Assembly (NCBI GenBank): GCA_024405335.1
Contig: JAKSOX010000032.1
Location: forward strand, 1 to 14,693
Origin: Kiritimatiellia bacterium
Lineage (GTDB): Bacteria > Verrucomicrobiota > Kiritimatiellia > RFP12 > UBA1067
Direction: 5' to 3'
DNA: 14,693 nucleotides
Shown: piece after piece, positions 8,011 to 14,637 of the stretch
How positions within the stretch are numbered: the stretch's first letter is position 1
How the letters are laid out: every line of letters begins with the position of its first letter
Program-made: the position numbers and the translations under genes
Notes under the pieces: model-generated
Told to the model about the DNA's origin: nothing
The model's database searches: none
The model's input: the letters and a program-made list of their open reading frames with translations, nothing else

Positions 8011-9378
8011 ATGGAGAAGCGGCGGGCGAAAGGCATGAAGCTTGGTTTCAGCCGCGAGGGGTTGCAGTTCTTCTTCGTGACGGTGGTGGTTGCGGGGCGG
8101 AGGGAGCTGCTCTCCACGCTGGGCGGCGACGGAACGCGGCCTGCGCTCACGCGGCTGGGCGAGATCGTGTGGGCGGGGCTTAATTCGCTTCACTTGGTGA
8201 ATGCGGCCTGGGCGGTGAGCGATTTCATCATCATGCCCGATCACTTTCATTTCGTGCTGATCCTCGACTGCTCGCGTGATGCGGCGGCCAGCCCGCTTTT
8301 CGCCACCCATCGGCTGCTTGACGCAATCGAAGCGGCGGCGGCGCGGCTCAAGGCGCGGGACGGACGGGGGCCAGCCCCCGAAACCCCCGGTGGCACAGTG
8401 CCCGCCCCCGAAACCCCCGCTGGCGCCGCGAGGCCCGCCGCCGAAACCCCCGCGGGCGCCGCGAGGCCCGCCACCACAACCCCCGGCGGCACAGTGCCAG
8501 CCCCCGAAACCCCTGCGGGCGCCGCGAAGGTTGCGGCGTTACGGCCTTTGCCGCTTGAAGAGTATCGCCAATTGCCTCGCGAAGAGAAGGCGCGGCTCAA
8601 GGCGCTGATGAAAAAACGCGCCGAGTTCATGGCCGGGCTCGTGCGCGAGGCCACGGCGGCCCGCAAAGCGGCCTGGTCGGCCGCGAAGGCCGCGGGGCTT
8701 TCCGACGCGGCCGCGAGCGAGGTGCTGGCCGGGGCGGTTGGCGAGGCGGGGGTTTCGGGGGCGCAGTCCCCGTCCGTTCCCGTTCTCTTCGAGCGCTCGC
8801 CGTGGCTCGATCTTTCCTTTGACGGCCGGCAATTGGCGGCGATTCGCCATTACATTCGGCTCAACCCCGACCGTGCGCTTTGGAAACGGCGCCATCCCGA
8901 TCTTTTCGAGTGTCGCCGGGTGTCGTTGCCGATGACGCCGCCGGCCGTGGTTTCGGTGATTGGCGAGGCGACTTTGCTCGGCTCCCCTTTCAAGCTCCAT
9001 GCACGGCTCACGCTCAAAAAGACCGTTGCCGAGCACGAGCCGGCCATCGCCGATCTGGTCGAGCAGGCGCGTCGCGGGCGGGTGATAGTGTCGGGCTTTC
9101 TCTCGCCGGGCGAAAAGGAGCTGCTTCGCCGTCTCAAGGCCGAGCCCAAGGCGCGGTTCGTCAAGACTTTGCCGCATGCGCTGCCGCCGCGTTACGATCC
9201 CTCGGCCGAAGACAGCCGGGAAATCGCCGCCGGGCGACTGGCGATCGTATCGCAGGTCGCCGCGCCGCCGATTCCCTCGTTGGCGATGAGACGCACTCCG
9301 GCGGCCGCGCACGACTTTCGCCGCAACTGCCTGGCGATGAACGCCCTCGCCGCCGCGCTCTGCGCTTCCAGTCTTTGA
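8011..9378 (+). CDS. REP-associated-type Y1 (HUH) transposase with insertion and DprA/SLOG-like C-terminus
   Basis: 455 residues, against the roughly 150-230 usual for RAYT/IS200-like Y1 transposases. The HUH motif is clear in MPDHFHFVL (His78, His80). The second half of the core is DGRQLAAIRHYIRLNPDRA, where Tyr281 of 'YIRLNP' is the candidate nucleophile for cutting single-stranded DNA. Between the halves lie a Pro/Ala/Thr repeat (121-173), a charged helical stretch (about 180-245), and nucleotide inverted repeats at the edges. Residues 354-450 (VIVSGFLSPGE...LPPRYDP...DSREIAAGRLAIVSQ...FRRNCLAMNALA) follow the order of a DprA/SLOG Rossmann domain ('VSG', 'YP', 'G-x-L-x-S-E', 'F-x-R-R-N'), without its usual Gly-Ile-Asp. 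That homology is inferred. The start could be ATG 8011 or ATG 8035; neither has a good ribosome site. The gene lies 32 bases after the giant gene. Confidence 0.85.
   Translation: MEKRRAKGMKLGFSREGLQFFFVTVVVAGRRELLSTLGGDGTRPALTRLGEIVWAGLNSLHLVNAAWAVSDFIIMPDHFHFVLILDCSRDAAASPLFATHRLLDAIEAAAARLKARDGRGPAPETPGGTVPAPETPAGAARPAAETPAGAARPATTTPGGTVPAPETPAGAAKVAALRPLPLEEYRQLPREEKARLKALMKKRAEFMAGLVREATAARKAAWSAAKAAGLSDAAASEVLAGAVGEAGVSGAQSPSVPVLFERSPWLDLSFDGRQLAAIRHYIRLNPDRALWKRRHPDLFECRRVSLPMTPPAVVSVIGEATLLGSPFKLHARLTLKKTVAEHEPAIADLVEQARRGRVIVSGFLSPGEKELLRRLKAEPKARFVKTLPHALPPRYDPSAEDSREIAAGRLAIVSQVAAPPIPSLAMRRTPAAAHDFRRNCLAMNALAAALCASSL
8356..8394 (+). repeat. Left arm of a long imperfect inverted repeat in the transposase gene
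   Basis: The reverse complement of this arm matches 8741-8782. The shared blocks are a 16-base identity (CGGGGGTTTCGGGGGC in the right-arm orientation), a 9-base CCCCGTCCG and a terminal TCCCG. The arm contains its own hairpin: CGGGGG (8365-8370), loop CCAG, CCCCCG (8375-8380). It lies at the start of the extra coding segment that separates the two halves of the Y1 core. Confidence 0.75.
8371..8529 (+). repeat. Pro/Ala/Thr tandem repeat inside the transposase gene
   Basis: Five in-frame units of 10 or 11 codons encode PAPETPGGTV, PAPETPAGAAR, PAAETPAGAAR, PATTTPGGTV and PAPETPAGAAK (residues 121-173). The two end types (GGTV and AGAAR/K) alternate, as expected from slippage or unequal exchange. 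The segment is a likely disordered linker and is absent from ordinary Y1 transposases. Confidence 0.9.
8741..8782 (-). repeat. Right arm of the long imperfect inverted repeat in the transposase gene
   Basis: Partner of the arm at 8356-8394, about 350 bases away in opposite orientation. It carries a small hairpin of its own: CGGGG (8756-8760), 7-base loop, CCCCG (8768-8772). It is translated in frame as residues 244-257, just before the tyrosine half of the transposase resumes. The pair therefore brackets the insertion almost exactly. Confidence 0.75.
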
Positions 9379-9410
9379 AATTGCACCGGCCGCCGCGCCC
9401 GCCGCCTATT

Positions 9411-9470
9411 GCCGCCGACGGGGGCGCCCTCCCCGTTGGAGGGGGTGCGAAAAAATGAACGGTCGGCGGC
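9411..9470 (+). repeat. Nested palindrome downstream of the transposase (REP-like)
   Basis: A perfect 9-base outer inverted repeat, GCCGCCGAC (9411-9419) with GTCGGCGGC (9462-9470), encloses an inner hairpin CCCTCC (9427-9432), loop CCGTT, GGAGGG (9438-9443). The run of six A after the inner hairpin is on the wrong side to be a terminator for either strand. It lies in the 171-base gap between the transposase stop and the next operon. The rest of that gap holds only GC-rich sequence and the promoter at 9513-9542. Confidence 0.7.
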
Positions 9471-9512
9471 GTTCGCGCGTTCAATCTTTTGCGGGCATGG
9501 CGAAATTTTTGC

Positions 9513-9542
9513 TTGCCAAACGTCTCCGCAATGGGCTATACT
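9513..9542 (+). promoter_or_regulatory. Sigma70-type promoter of the TPR-ExbB-ExbD operon
   Basis: -35 TTGCCA (9513-9518), an 18-base spacer, and -10 TATACT (9537-9542), each one or two bases from consensus. The surrounding AT-rich patch (GAAATTTTTG from 9502) stands out in this GC-rich window. A start site 6-8 bases after the -10 box would fall at or within a base or so of the ATG at 9550, which predicts a leaderless or nearly leaderless mRNA. Confidence 0.75.
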
Positions 9543-9549
9543 CTTGCGC

Positions 9550-12500
9550 ATGAGATTTTGTCCAAGCAAGATTTTGTTGCCGTTGGCGCTCCTGTGCGCG
9601 GCGGCGTCTCTCGTTTCGTTTGCGGACGAAGACGTGAAAGTCGAGGAGATCGACCCCAACGCCGGCGGCGGGGCGATGGCCTCGCGCAAGAAGTCGCAGG
9701 AGGACCAGGGGCCCCAGATCGACCCCAAGCTCAAGCGCGCGATGGACGACGAGGCCGCGTTCATCGGCGGCCTGATCGACATCAGCATGCCCGACCTGGC
9801 GGCGCCCGTGATCGAGCGCGCGAAGAAGGCGTATCCGCTCATGGCCGCGCAGCTCGCGGTGCTCGAGCAGAAGGGCGAATTGCGCCTCGGCCACTTCGAC
9901 AAGGTCCAGGCGATCGTCGACAAGATGAAGAAGGGTTCCCCCGAATACTGGGGCCTCAAAGTCGAGATGGCCAACGCCTACTACTCGCGGCGCAACATGG
10001 AGAAGTGCTCCGCGCTCTACAACGAATTCTTCCAGGCCGTTCCGAAGCCCACGCCCGAGCTGATGAGCTTCTACCAGACGGCGGCGTATTCCTGGATCCA
10101 AATCCTCAAGGGTTCCAAGAAATTCGAGGAGGCCGCGAAGATCTACGACTCCATGCTGCTGCTGCAGATGGAGGACAACGTGTGGTGCATGTTCGCGATG
10201 GAGAACGTGGAACTCCTCCTTTCCCTCGCGGGCGAAGAGAAGGACGCGAAGAAGAAGGAGTCCTACGTCAAGCGCGCGAACAAGCTGGCGGACAAGCTGC
10301 TGTGGAAGCAGGACCTGATCATCGTGTTCGGCCGCGCGGTGGCCATGAAGGCGCACTGCGAAATGCTCCGCGGCAAGGTCGACCGCGCGCAGGAGCTGGT
10401 GAACGAATTCATGCCGCAGCTCTCGGACATCCACGCGCAGCTCAAGGAGCTCGACCCGGAAGGCAAGGAAGGCCTGCTGCGGCTTTCGCCGATGCCGCAG
10501 TGCCGCTATTTGCTCGCGAAGCTCCTGTGGGACGACGTGCAGAAGGAAATCGAAGCCGCCAAGCCGGACGAGAACAAAATCAAGGACGCGCTTTTCGGCG
10601 CGCGCGCGGGCGGCAGCCGCAACGGCATGGGCGCCTACAACCACGCGCTGAACGTGTTCATCAAGTACCCCGAATCCACCTGGGCCGTCGCGGCCGGCGA
10701 GCTGGCGGACAAGATCGAGGCGTTCACGCTCGAGCGCTACAAGAAGGCGATCAAGAAGCAGGTCACGCCCGAGCAGATGGCCAAGGTGCAGCAGATGCAG
10801 TTCCGCAACGCCTACGACGCGTTCATGGAGCGCGACTACCCCACCGCGATCAAGCTCTACCTCGAAGTGCTGGCGACCTTCCCGGAGGCGCTTGATTCCG
10901 TGGGCGCGGTGGCGAACCTCGCCGAATCCTATTTCGAGCTCTGGAAGGCGGCCGACACCAACGGCACCGAGAAGGCCGAGCACCGCACCTACTGCGACGC
11001 CGTGGAGGGCTATCTCGCCGAGCGCTTCTCCGGCCACAAGGATCCCGAAATCGTCCGCCGCGCGGGCGACAACACGGTGCGCTTCGCCTCGCGCGAGCAC
11101 GACGTGGGTTCCCTGGCGCAGAGCCAGCGCCTCTACGACACCTACTTCCGCTGCTACAAGTCGCACTACCAGGCGCCGCAGCTGGCGCTCTCGCTCGCGG
11201 AAGGCGCGCGCAAGAACGAGGACTACGAAGGCGCCATCCGCTACTACAAGGTGATCGCTTCGAACTACACGAACTCCACGCACTACGCGGCGGCGCTGCA
11301 GCTGCTGTCCATCTGCTACGAAAAACTCGGCGAAGTCGACAAGCAGCTTTACTGGCTGCGCAAGTTCGCCAACAGCTCCTCGAAGCCGATGAACCGCATC
11401 GCGTCGAACATCCAGCTCGCGAACATCCAGCAGAAGCAGGGATTCGAGCTCTTCAAGAAGCTCGACGCCGAAGAGGGGTCCGCCACGAACGAGGTCGAAG
11501 TCGCGCAGCAGAAGAAGGCGGCGGCGATCAGCATCGTGAAGGCGATCAAGGACTTCCAGTCCGTGGTGGTCGACAGCGACAAGGCCATCGCCTCGAAGAT
11601 GACCTCCCGCGCGGACAAGGAGAAGATCGCGAAGAACAAGGAAATCGCGCAGTACCTCCAGGGCGAATGCTGGCAGCGCATGACCTACCCCGTGGGCAAT
11701 TGGACGATCGACACCTACCGCGAGCGCGCGGTCGCGGCGTTCGAAGCGTACCTGAAGGACAATCCGCAGGGCCGTTTCGCGCCGCAGGCGTACGTGAAGA
11801 TGAGCACCATCTTCACGGCGCAGCAAAACACCGAAAAGGCCAAGGAGACGCTGGCGAAGCTGCAGAAGGACTTCCCGGATTCCGACGAAGCGAAGAACTC
11901 CGTGCCGCGGCTGGCGAAGGCGCTCATCGACATGGGCATGCGCCGCGAAGGCGTCGAGCAGTACGAGCAGATGCTCAAGACGGCCGGCAACTACACCTCG
12001 GGCCAGTTCCTCCAGGCGGGCGAAGCGCTCCTCGAAGCGCGCAGCTGGGACGTCGCCAAGCAGGCCTACCAGAAGGTGCTGGACCTTTCCAAGGACAAGA
12101 CGAACGCGACCTACGTGGTTTCGCGCGCGCTGCTCGGCCAGGCCAAGTGCCTCTTCAAGAGCGGCCGCCACGCGGAGGCGCTCGAGGCCATCCAGGAGTT
12201 CATCGACAACTACTCCAAGACGGCGATGGTGATCGACGCGTACACGATGCTCATCGAAGTCGCCTCCGAGCAGGGCAAGAAGGAGAAGGACAACGACCTG
12301 CGCCGCAAGTACTTCAACCAGGCGATCGGCGCGATCAAGAAAGTGCGCGGCTACAAGCCCGAACGCGAAGACGAACTCGCGCTCATGTCCGCGGACGTGC
12401 TGGTGGACAAGATGACCGCCGAGGAGAGCATGGGCCTCAAGGACGAGGCGCTCGAGTCCTGCCGCAGCGCGGCCGGCGGCTTCCAGGCGTTCCTGATGTC

Positions 12501-12882
12501 CCACGAACCCACGGACGAGCATCCCGCCGGCAAGATGACGGCGCAGGAGCTCGCGAACCTCGAGCGCTGCTACGGCACGCTGCTGCCGCTGATGGCGAAG
12601 CTCGGCGCGGACGTGGCGGACAACGTGATCCGCTACGGCGAAAAGTACCTGGAACTCTTCCCGGAGGGCAAGCGCAAGACGGCCGTGCTGAACGCCATGA
12701 ACCAGGCCAAGGCCGAAGTCGGCGGCGAAAAGAAGCCGGAAGAACCGGCGGCGGCGAACGACGTGCCGGAGGACGAACCCGTGCCCGGCGCGGAGGACGA
12801 AGCGGCGGAAGCCCCCAAGGCGGAAGAGGCGTCAAAGGCCGAGGAGACGCCCAAGGCGGAAGAAGCCGCCAAGGAAGAATGA
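9550..12882 (+). CDS. Large secreted TPR protein, first gene of the ExbB/ExbD operon
   Basis: 1110 residues from ATG 9550. This start gives a proper signal peptide: MRFCPSK, hydrophobic ILLPLALLCAAASLV, cleavage after SFA (residue 25). An upstream in-frame ATG at 9409 would read through the palindrome and promoter and bury the signal. Cys16 lacks a proper lipobox, so a soluble periplasmic protein is favoured. Nearly all the rest is helical tetratricopeptide-like repeats, clearest around 130-200, 420-465, 540-600, 725-790, 800-850 and 855-900, with typical A-x-x-x-Y...A-x-x-x-[YF] spacing (for example YEGAIRYYKVI and HAEALEAIQEF). The last 50 residues form a disordered acidic Glu/Ala/Pro/Lys tail. 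No enzyme motif is visible. The position before ExbB/ExbD suggests a periplasmic scaffold or partner of the proton-driven complex, in the manner of CpoB in Tol-Pal systems, though far larger. The specific function is unknown. Confidence 0.85.
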   Translation: MRFCPSKILLPLALLCAAASLVSFADEDVKVEEIDPNAGGGAMASRKKSQEDQGPQIDPKLKRAMDDEAAFIGGLIDISMPDLAAPVIERAKKAYPLMAAQLAVLEQKGELRLGHFDKVQAIVDKMKKGSPEYWGLKVEMANAYYSRRNMEKCSALYNEFFQAVPKPTPELMSFYQTAAYSWIQILKGSKKFEEAAKIYDSMLLLQMEDNVWCMFAMENVELLLSLAGEEKDAKKKESYVKRANKLADKLLWKQDLIIVFGRAVAMKAHCEMLRGKVDRAQELVNEFMPQLSDIHAQLKELDPEGKEGLLRLSPMPQCRYLLAKLLWDDVQKEIEAAKPDENKIKDALFGARAGGSRNGMGAYNHALNVFIKYPESTWAVAAGELADKIEAFTLERYKKAIKKQVTPEQMAKVQQMQFRNAYDAFMERDYPTAIKLYLEVLATFPEALDSVGAVANLAESYFELWKAADTNGTEKAEHRTYCDAVEGYLAERFSGHKDPEIVRRAGDNTVRFASREHDVGSLAQSQRLYDTYFRCYKSHYQAPQLALSLAEGARKNEDYEGAIRYYKVIASNYTNSTHYAAALQLLSICYEKLGEVDKQLYWLRKFANSSSKPMNRIASNIQLANIQQKQGFELFKKLDAEEGSATNEVEVAQQKKAAAISIVKAIKDFQSVVVDSDKAIASKMTSRADKEKIAKNKEIAQYLQGECWQRMTYPVGNWTIDTYRERAVAAFEAYLKDNPQGRFAPQAYVKMSTIFTAQQNTEKAKETLAKLQKDFPDSDEAKNSVPRLAKALIDMGMRREGVEQYEQMLKTAGNYTSGQFLQAGEALLEARSWDVAKQAYQKVLDLSKDKTNATYVVSRALLGQAKCLFKSGRHAEALEAIQEFIDNYSKTAMVIDAYTMLIEVASEQGKKEKDNDLRRKYFNQAIGAIKKVRGYKPEREDELALMSADVLVDKMTAEESMGLKDEALESCRSAAGGFQAFLMSHEPTDEHPAGKMTAQELANLERCYGTLLPLMAKLGADVADNVIRYGEKYLELFPEGKRKTAVLNAMNQAKAEVGGEKKPEEPAAANDVPEDEPVPGAEDEAAEAPKAEEASKAEETPKAEEAAKEE
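12817..12870 (+). repeat. KAEE hexapeptide repeat in the acidic tail of the TPR protein
   Basis: Three 18-base units encode KAEEAS, KAEETP and KAEEAA, followed by a final KEE before the stop. Codons vary between units (GCG/GCC, GAA/GAG). The tract extends an acidic, likely disordered C-terminus that starts near residue 1058. Confidence 0.85.
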
Positions 12883-12915
12883 GCCGGTACGCGGATTTCC
12901 ACTGGATTTAAACGC

Positions 12916-12920
12916 AGGAG
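12916..12920 (+). promoter_or_regulatory. Ribosome binding site deciding the start of the second operon gene
   Basis: AGGAG lies 6 bases before ATG 12927. It directly abuts the other in-frame ATG at 12921, leaving no spacer. This selects 12927, which also gives the cleaner signal peptide beginning MKKTT. Confidence 0.8.
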
Positions 12921-12926
12921 ATGCAC

Positions 12927-13745
12927 ATGAAGAAAACGACGTTGACGGCGATGGTGTTGGTGGTGGCGGCGAGCGCCTGGGCGGCGCCCGCGGCGAACGG
13001 AATCATGGGTTCTATCCGCACGGCCAACGGCGTGCAGAAGGGCGCCATCAAGTGGAGCAACAAGCAGAAGGCGTATTCCATCGCCCAGAAAAAGGGCGGC
13101 ACCGTGCTGGACGTGGTGATCAAGGCGGGCGACGTCGAAGAGCTGATCGTCGACAAGCCGCAGGGCTGGGACAACGCCGTGGGCCAGGTGCAGCGCGGCG
13201 CGGGCGCGAGCGCGATCAAGTACTTCGAGCGCATCGCCAAGGAATACGCGCACCTGCAGTGGGATCTGGGCGCCTCGCGCTATCTCGCCGAAGCGTACCT
13301 TTCCGCGAACAACGCCGAAAAGGCGCTGGACGTGTGCAAGCCGATCATCGACGCCGATTCCAAGGCCGCGTGGAAGGGCGAACTCGCGCCGTCCTACTGG
13401 AAGGCGCTGCTGCTGCTGAACAAGAAGTCCACGCTCGAGTCGGCGCTCGCCAAGGCCGCGACCTCCGGCGACCGCTTCGCAAGCGGGTCCGCGCTGATCA
13501 TGCGCGGCGACCTCATTCTCGCCAACGGCGGCGAATCGGCCGAAAACGTCAAGCTCGCGCTGACCGAGGGCTACCTGCGCGTGGTGCTGCTGTACACCGA
13601 CAAGCCCGTGTGCGACGAAGTCCGTCCCGAGGCCCTGTACAAGGCGGCGAAGTGCTTCGAGAAGATGGGCCAGGCGGCGCGCGCCGACATGATGCGGTCC
13701 ACGCTCAAGAAGGAGCACGCGAATTCCCCGTGGGCGGGGAAGTGA
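12927..13745 (+). CDS. Secreted helical-repeat (TPR-like) protein, second gene of the ExbB/ExbD operon
   Basis: 272 residues with a signal peptide (MKKTTLTAMVLVVAASAWA, cleavage after residue 19). Residues about 25-80 look beta-rich (GSIRTANGVQKGAIKW...AYSIAQKKGGTVLDVVI...DVEELIVDKPQGWDNAV). From about 85 the protein becomes a chain of helix pairs of TPR/SEL-like style (AIKYFERIAKEYAHLQWDLGASRYLAEAYL, ALDVCKPII, ALYKAAKCFEKMGQAARADMM). It starts 44 bases after the large TPR gene and has no promoter of its own, so it is probably cotranscribed. No family name can be assigned from the sequence alone. Secretion and position suggest a periplasmic accessory of the ExbB/ExbD complex. Confidence 0.8.
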   Translation: MKKTTLTAMVLVVAASAWAAPAANGIMGSIRTANGVQKGAIKWSNKQKAYSIAQKKGGTVLDVVIKAGDVEELIVDKPQGWDNAVGQVQRGAGASAIKYFERIAKEYAHLQWDLGASRYLAEAYLSANNAEKALDVCKPIIDADSKAAWKGELAPSYWKALLLLNKKSTLESALAKAATSGDRFASGSALIMRGDLILANGGESAENVKLALTEGYLRVVLLYTDKPVCDEVRPEALYKAAKCFEKMGQAARADMMRSTLKKEHANSPWAGK

Positions 13746-13795
13746 TTTTGACGTTCAAGTTTGAAGTTCGAAGATCATAAACCGAGGACAAAAAG
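13746..13795 (+). other. AT-rich spacer with a TTCAA-GT-TTGAA palindrome before exbB
   Basis: This 50-base gap is markedly richer in A/T than its neighbours. It contains TTCAA (13754-13758), GT, TTGAA (13761-13765), then the related AGTTCGAAG. A TTGACG (13748-13753) resembles a -35 box, but no acceptable -10 box lies 16-18 bases downstream. The text resembles the dispersed 'TTGAAGTTCGAAG' low-complexity repeats common between genes in PVC-type genomes; that comparison is from memory. The exbB ribosome site is at its 3' end. Confidence 0.5.
13784..13788 (+). promoter_or_regulatory. Ribosome binding site of exbB
   Basis: GAGGA sits 7 bases before ATG 13796. This supports that ATG over the in-frame ATGs at 13802 and 13811, which would leave longer spacers. 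Confidence 0.75.
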
Positions 13796-14614
13796 ATGAC
13801 GATGAAAAAGATGAGAAAAGCGACGATGGCGGCGATGGTTCTGCTCGGGTGCGCGGTTGCGCCCCTGACGGCGACGTTCGCCCAGGACATGGTGGACGCC
13901 GAGGGCAACGCCGTCGAGACGAACACCCAAAAGCAGGAAAGCAAAGGCGGCGGCGGATTCTACTCCATCGTCTTCGGTTCCGGCGTGGTGGGCATGCTCC
14001 TGTGGTTCGCGCTGTTCGGCGACGGCATCGCGGGCATCTACTTCGCGGTCGACTGCTGGGTGCTCGTGAAGCCCCAGAAGCTGATGCCGCAGACGCTCAT
14101 CAACAACGTCCAGAACGCGATGGCGGAAGGCGACGTGATGGCGGCGCTCCAGGCGTGCGAAAGCGAGCCCTCGGCGATGTCGAACATCCTCGCGGCGGCG
14201 TTCCAGCACGTGGAGGAGGGCTTCGACGTGATCCAGGAAGCGGTGAACGCCGCGGCCGACCTCGAAACCGAAAAGCTGATGCAGCGCCTCACCTGGATTT
14301 CGGTGTGTTCCAACCTGGGTCCGTCGCTCGGCCTGCTCGGCACGGTGCAAGGCATGATCCTGACGTTCGAGTCGTTGGCCTCCGGCGGCGCCGGCGACGT
14401 CTCGATGCTCGCGAACTCCATCGGCCAGGCCCTGTGGACCACGGCCGGCGGCCTGATCGTGTCCATCCCCACGATCACCGTGTTCTATTCGCTGCGCAAC
14501 AACGCCAACCGCCTCATCCTCCGCATGACGGCCGTGACGATGGAACTCCTGAACGGACTGCGCAACGTGTCCGTCGAGGGCGGCGGCGAAGAAGCCGTCG
14601 CCGAAATGGCCTAA
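13796..14614 (+). CDS. exbB: ExbB/TolQ/MotA-family proton channel subunit with N-terminal signal peptide
   Basis: 272 residues. Residues 1-29 form a signal peptide (charged MTMKKMRK, hydrophobic core, cleavage after TFA), followed by a Gly/Gln-rich linker to about 54. Three membrane segments follow: about 56-90, 166-192 and 209-232. The family signatures are intact: GPSLGLLGTVQGMILTF (Thr183) and SIGQALWTTAGGLIVSIP (Thr216). These match the E. coli ExbB threonines in 'GLLGTVWG' and 'ATAIGL' that line the ion pathway. The large cytoplasmic loop (about 92-165) is normal. The protein should form the pentameric channel that, with the ExbD dimer, converts proton-motive force into work on a periplasmic partner. 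Whether it serves TonB-type import, Tol-Pal-type envelope maintenance or another process cannot be told here, because no TonB, TolA or Pal gene is in view. The extra signal peptide is absent from E. coli ExbB but is known in some other lineages. Confidence 0.93.
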   Translation: MTMKKMRKATMAAMVLLGCAVAPLTATFAQDMVDAEGNAVETNTQKQESKGGGGFYSIVFGSGVVGMLLWFALFGDGIAGIYFAVDCWVLVKPQKLMPQTLINNVQNAMAEGDVMAALQACESEPSAMSNILAAAFQHVEEGFDVIQEAVNAAADLETEKLMQRLTWISVCSNLGPSLGLLGTVQGMILTFESLASGGAGDVSMLANSIGQALWTTAGGLIVSIPTITVFYSLRNNANRLILRMTAVTMELLNGLRNVSVEGGGEEAVAEMA

Positions 14615-14637
14615 TCCCACCCGTGGCGTAGACCAAG

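Larger units (their letters stand above)
7978..9470 (+). mobile_element. Candidate RAYT/REP-type unit: transposase gene flanked by palindromes
   Basis: The Y1 transposase gene is bracketed by a palindrome at 7978-8008 and another at 9411-9470. Both have outer arms containing GCCGCC on the left and GGCGGC on the right. RAYT genes (REP-associated tyrosine transposases, IS200/IS605-related) are characteristically flanked by REP palindromes and are usually single-copy, domesticated genes. The element boundaries are inferred. No target-site duplication is expected for this class and none is claimed. Confidence 0.5.

Noticed and set aside
9427..9455. Inner hairpin plus six A as a transcription terminator
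   Set aside because: On the + strand the run is A, not T. On the - strand the T-run comes before the hairpin. Neither strand has terminator order.
9409..9549. An upstream ATG extending the large TPR protein by 47 residues
   Set aside because: It would translate through the palindrome and the -35/-10 boxes and would place the signal peptide internally.
9481..12522. A 1.0-thousand-codon open frame on the - strand opposite the TPR gene
   Set aside because: It is a shadow frame in GC-rich sequence. The + strand has promoter, signal peptide and TPR pattern.
12921..12926. ATG 12921 as start of the second operon gene
   Set aside because: AGGAG abuts it with no spacer; ATG 12927 has a 6-base spacer and a cleaner signal peptide.
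13748..13778. Internal promoter for exbB starting at TTGACG
   Set aside because: No -10-like hexamer lies at 16-18 bases; the best candidate (GATCAT) is 19 bases away and poor.
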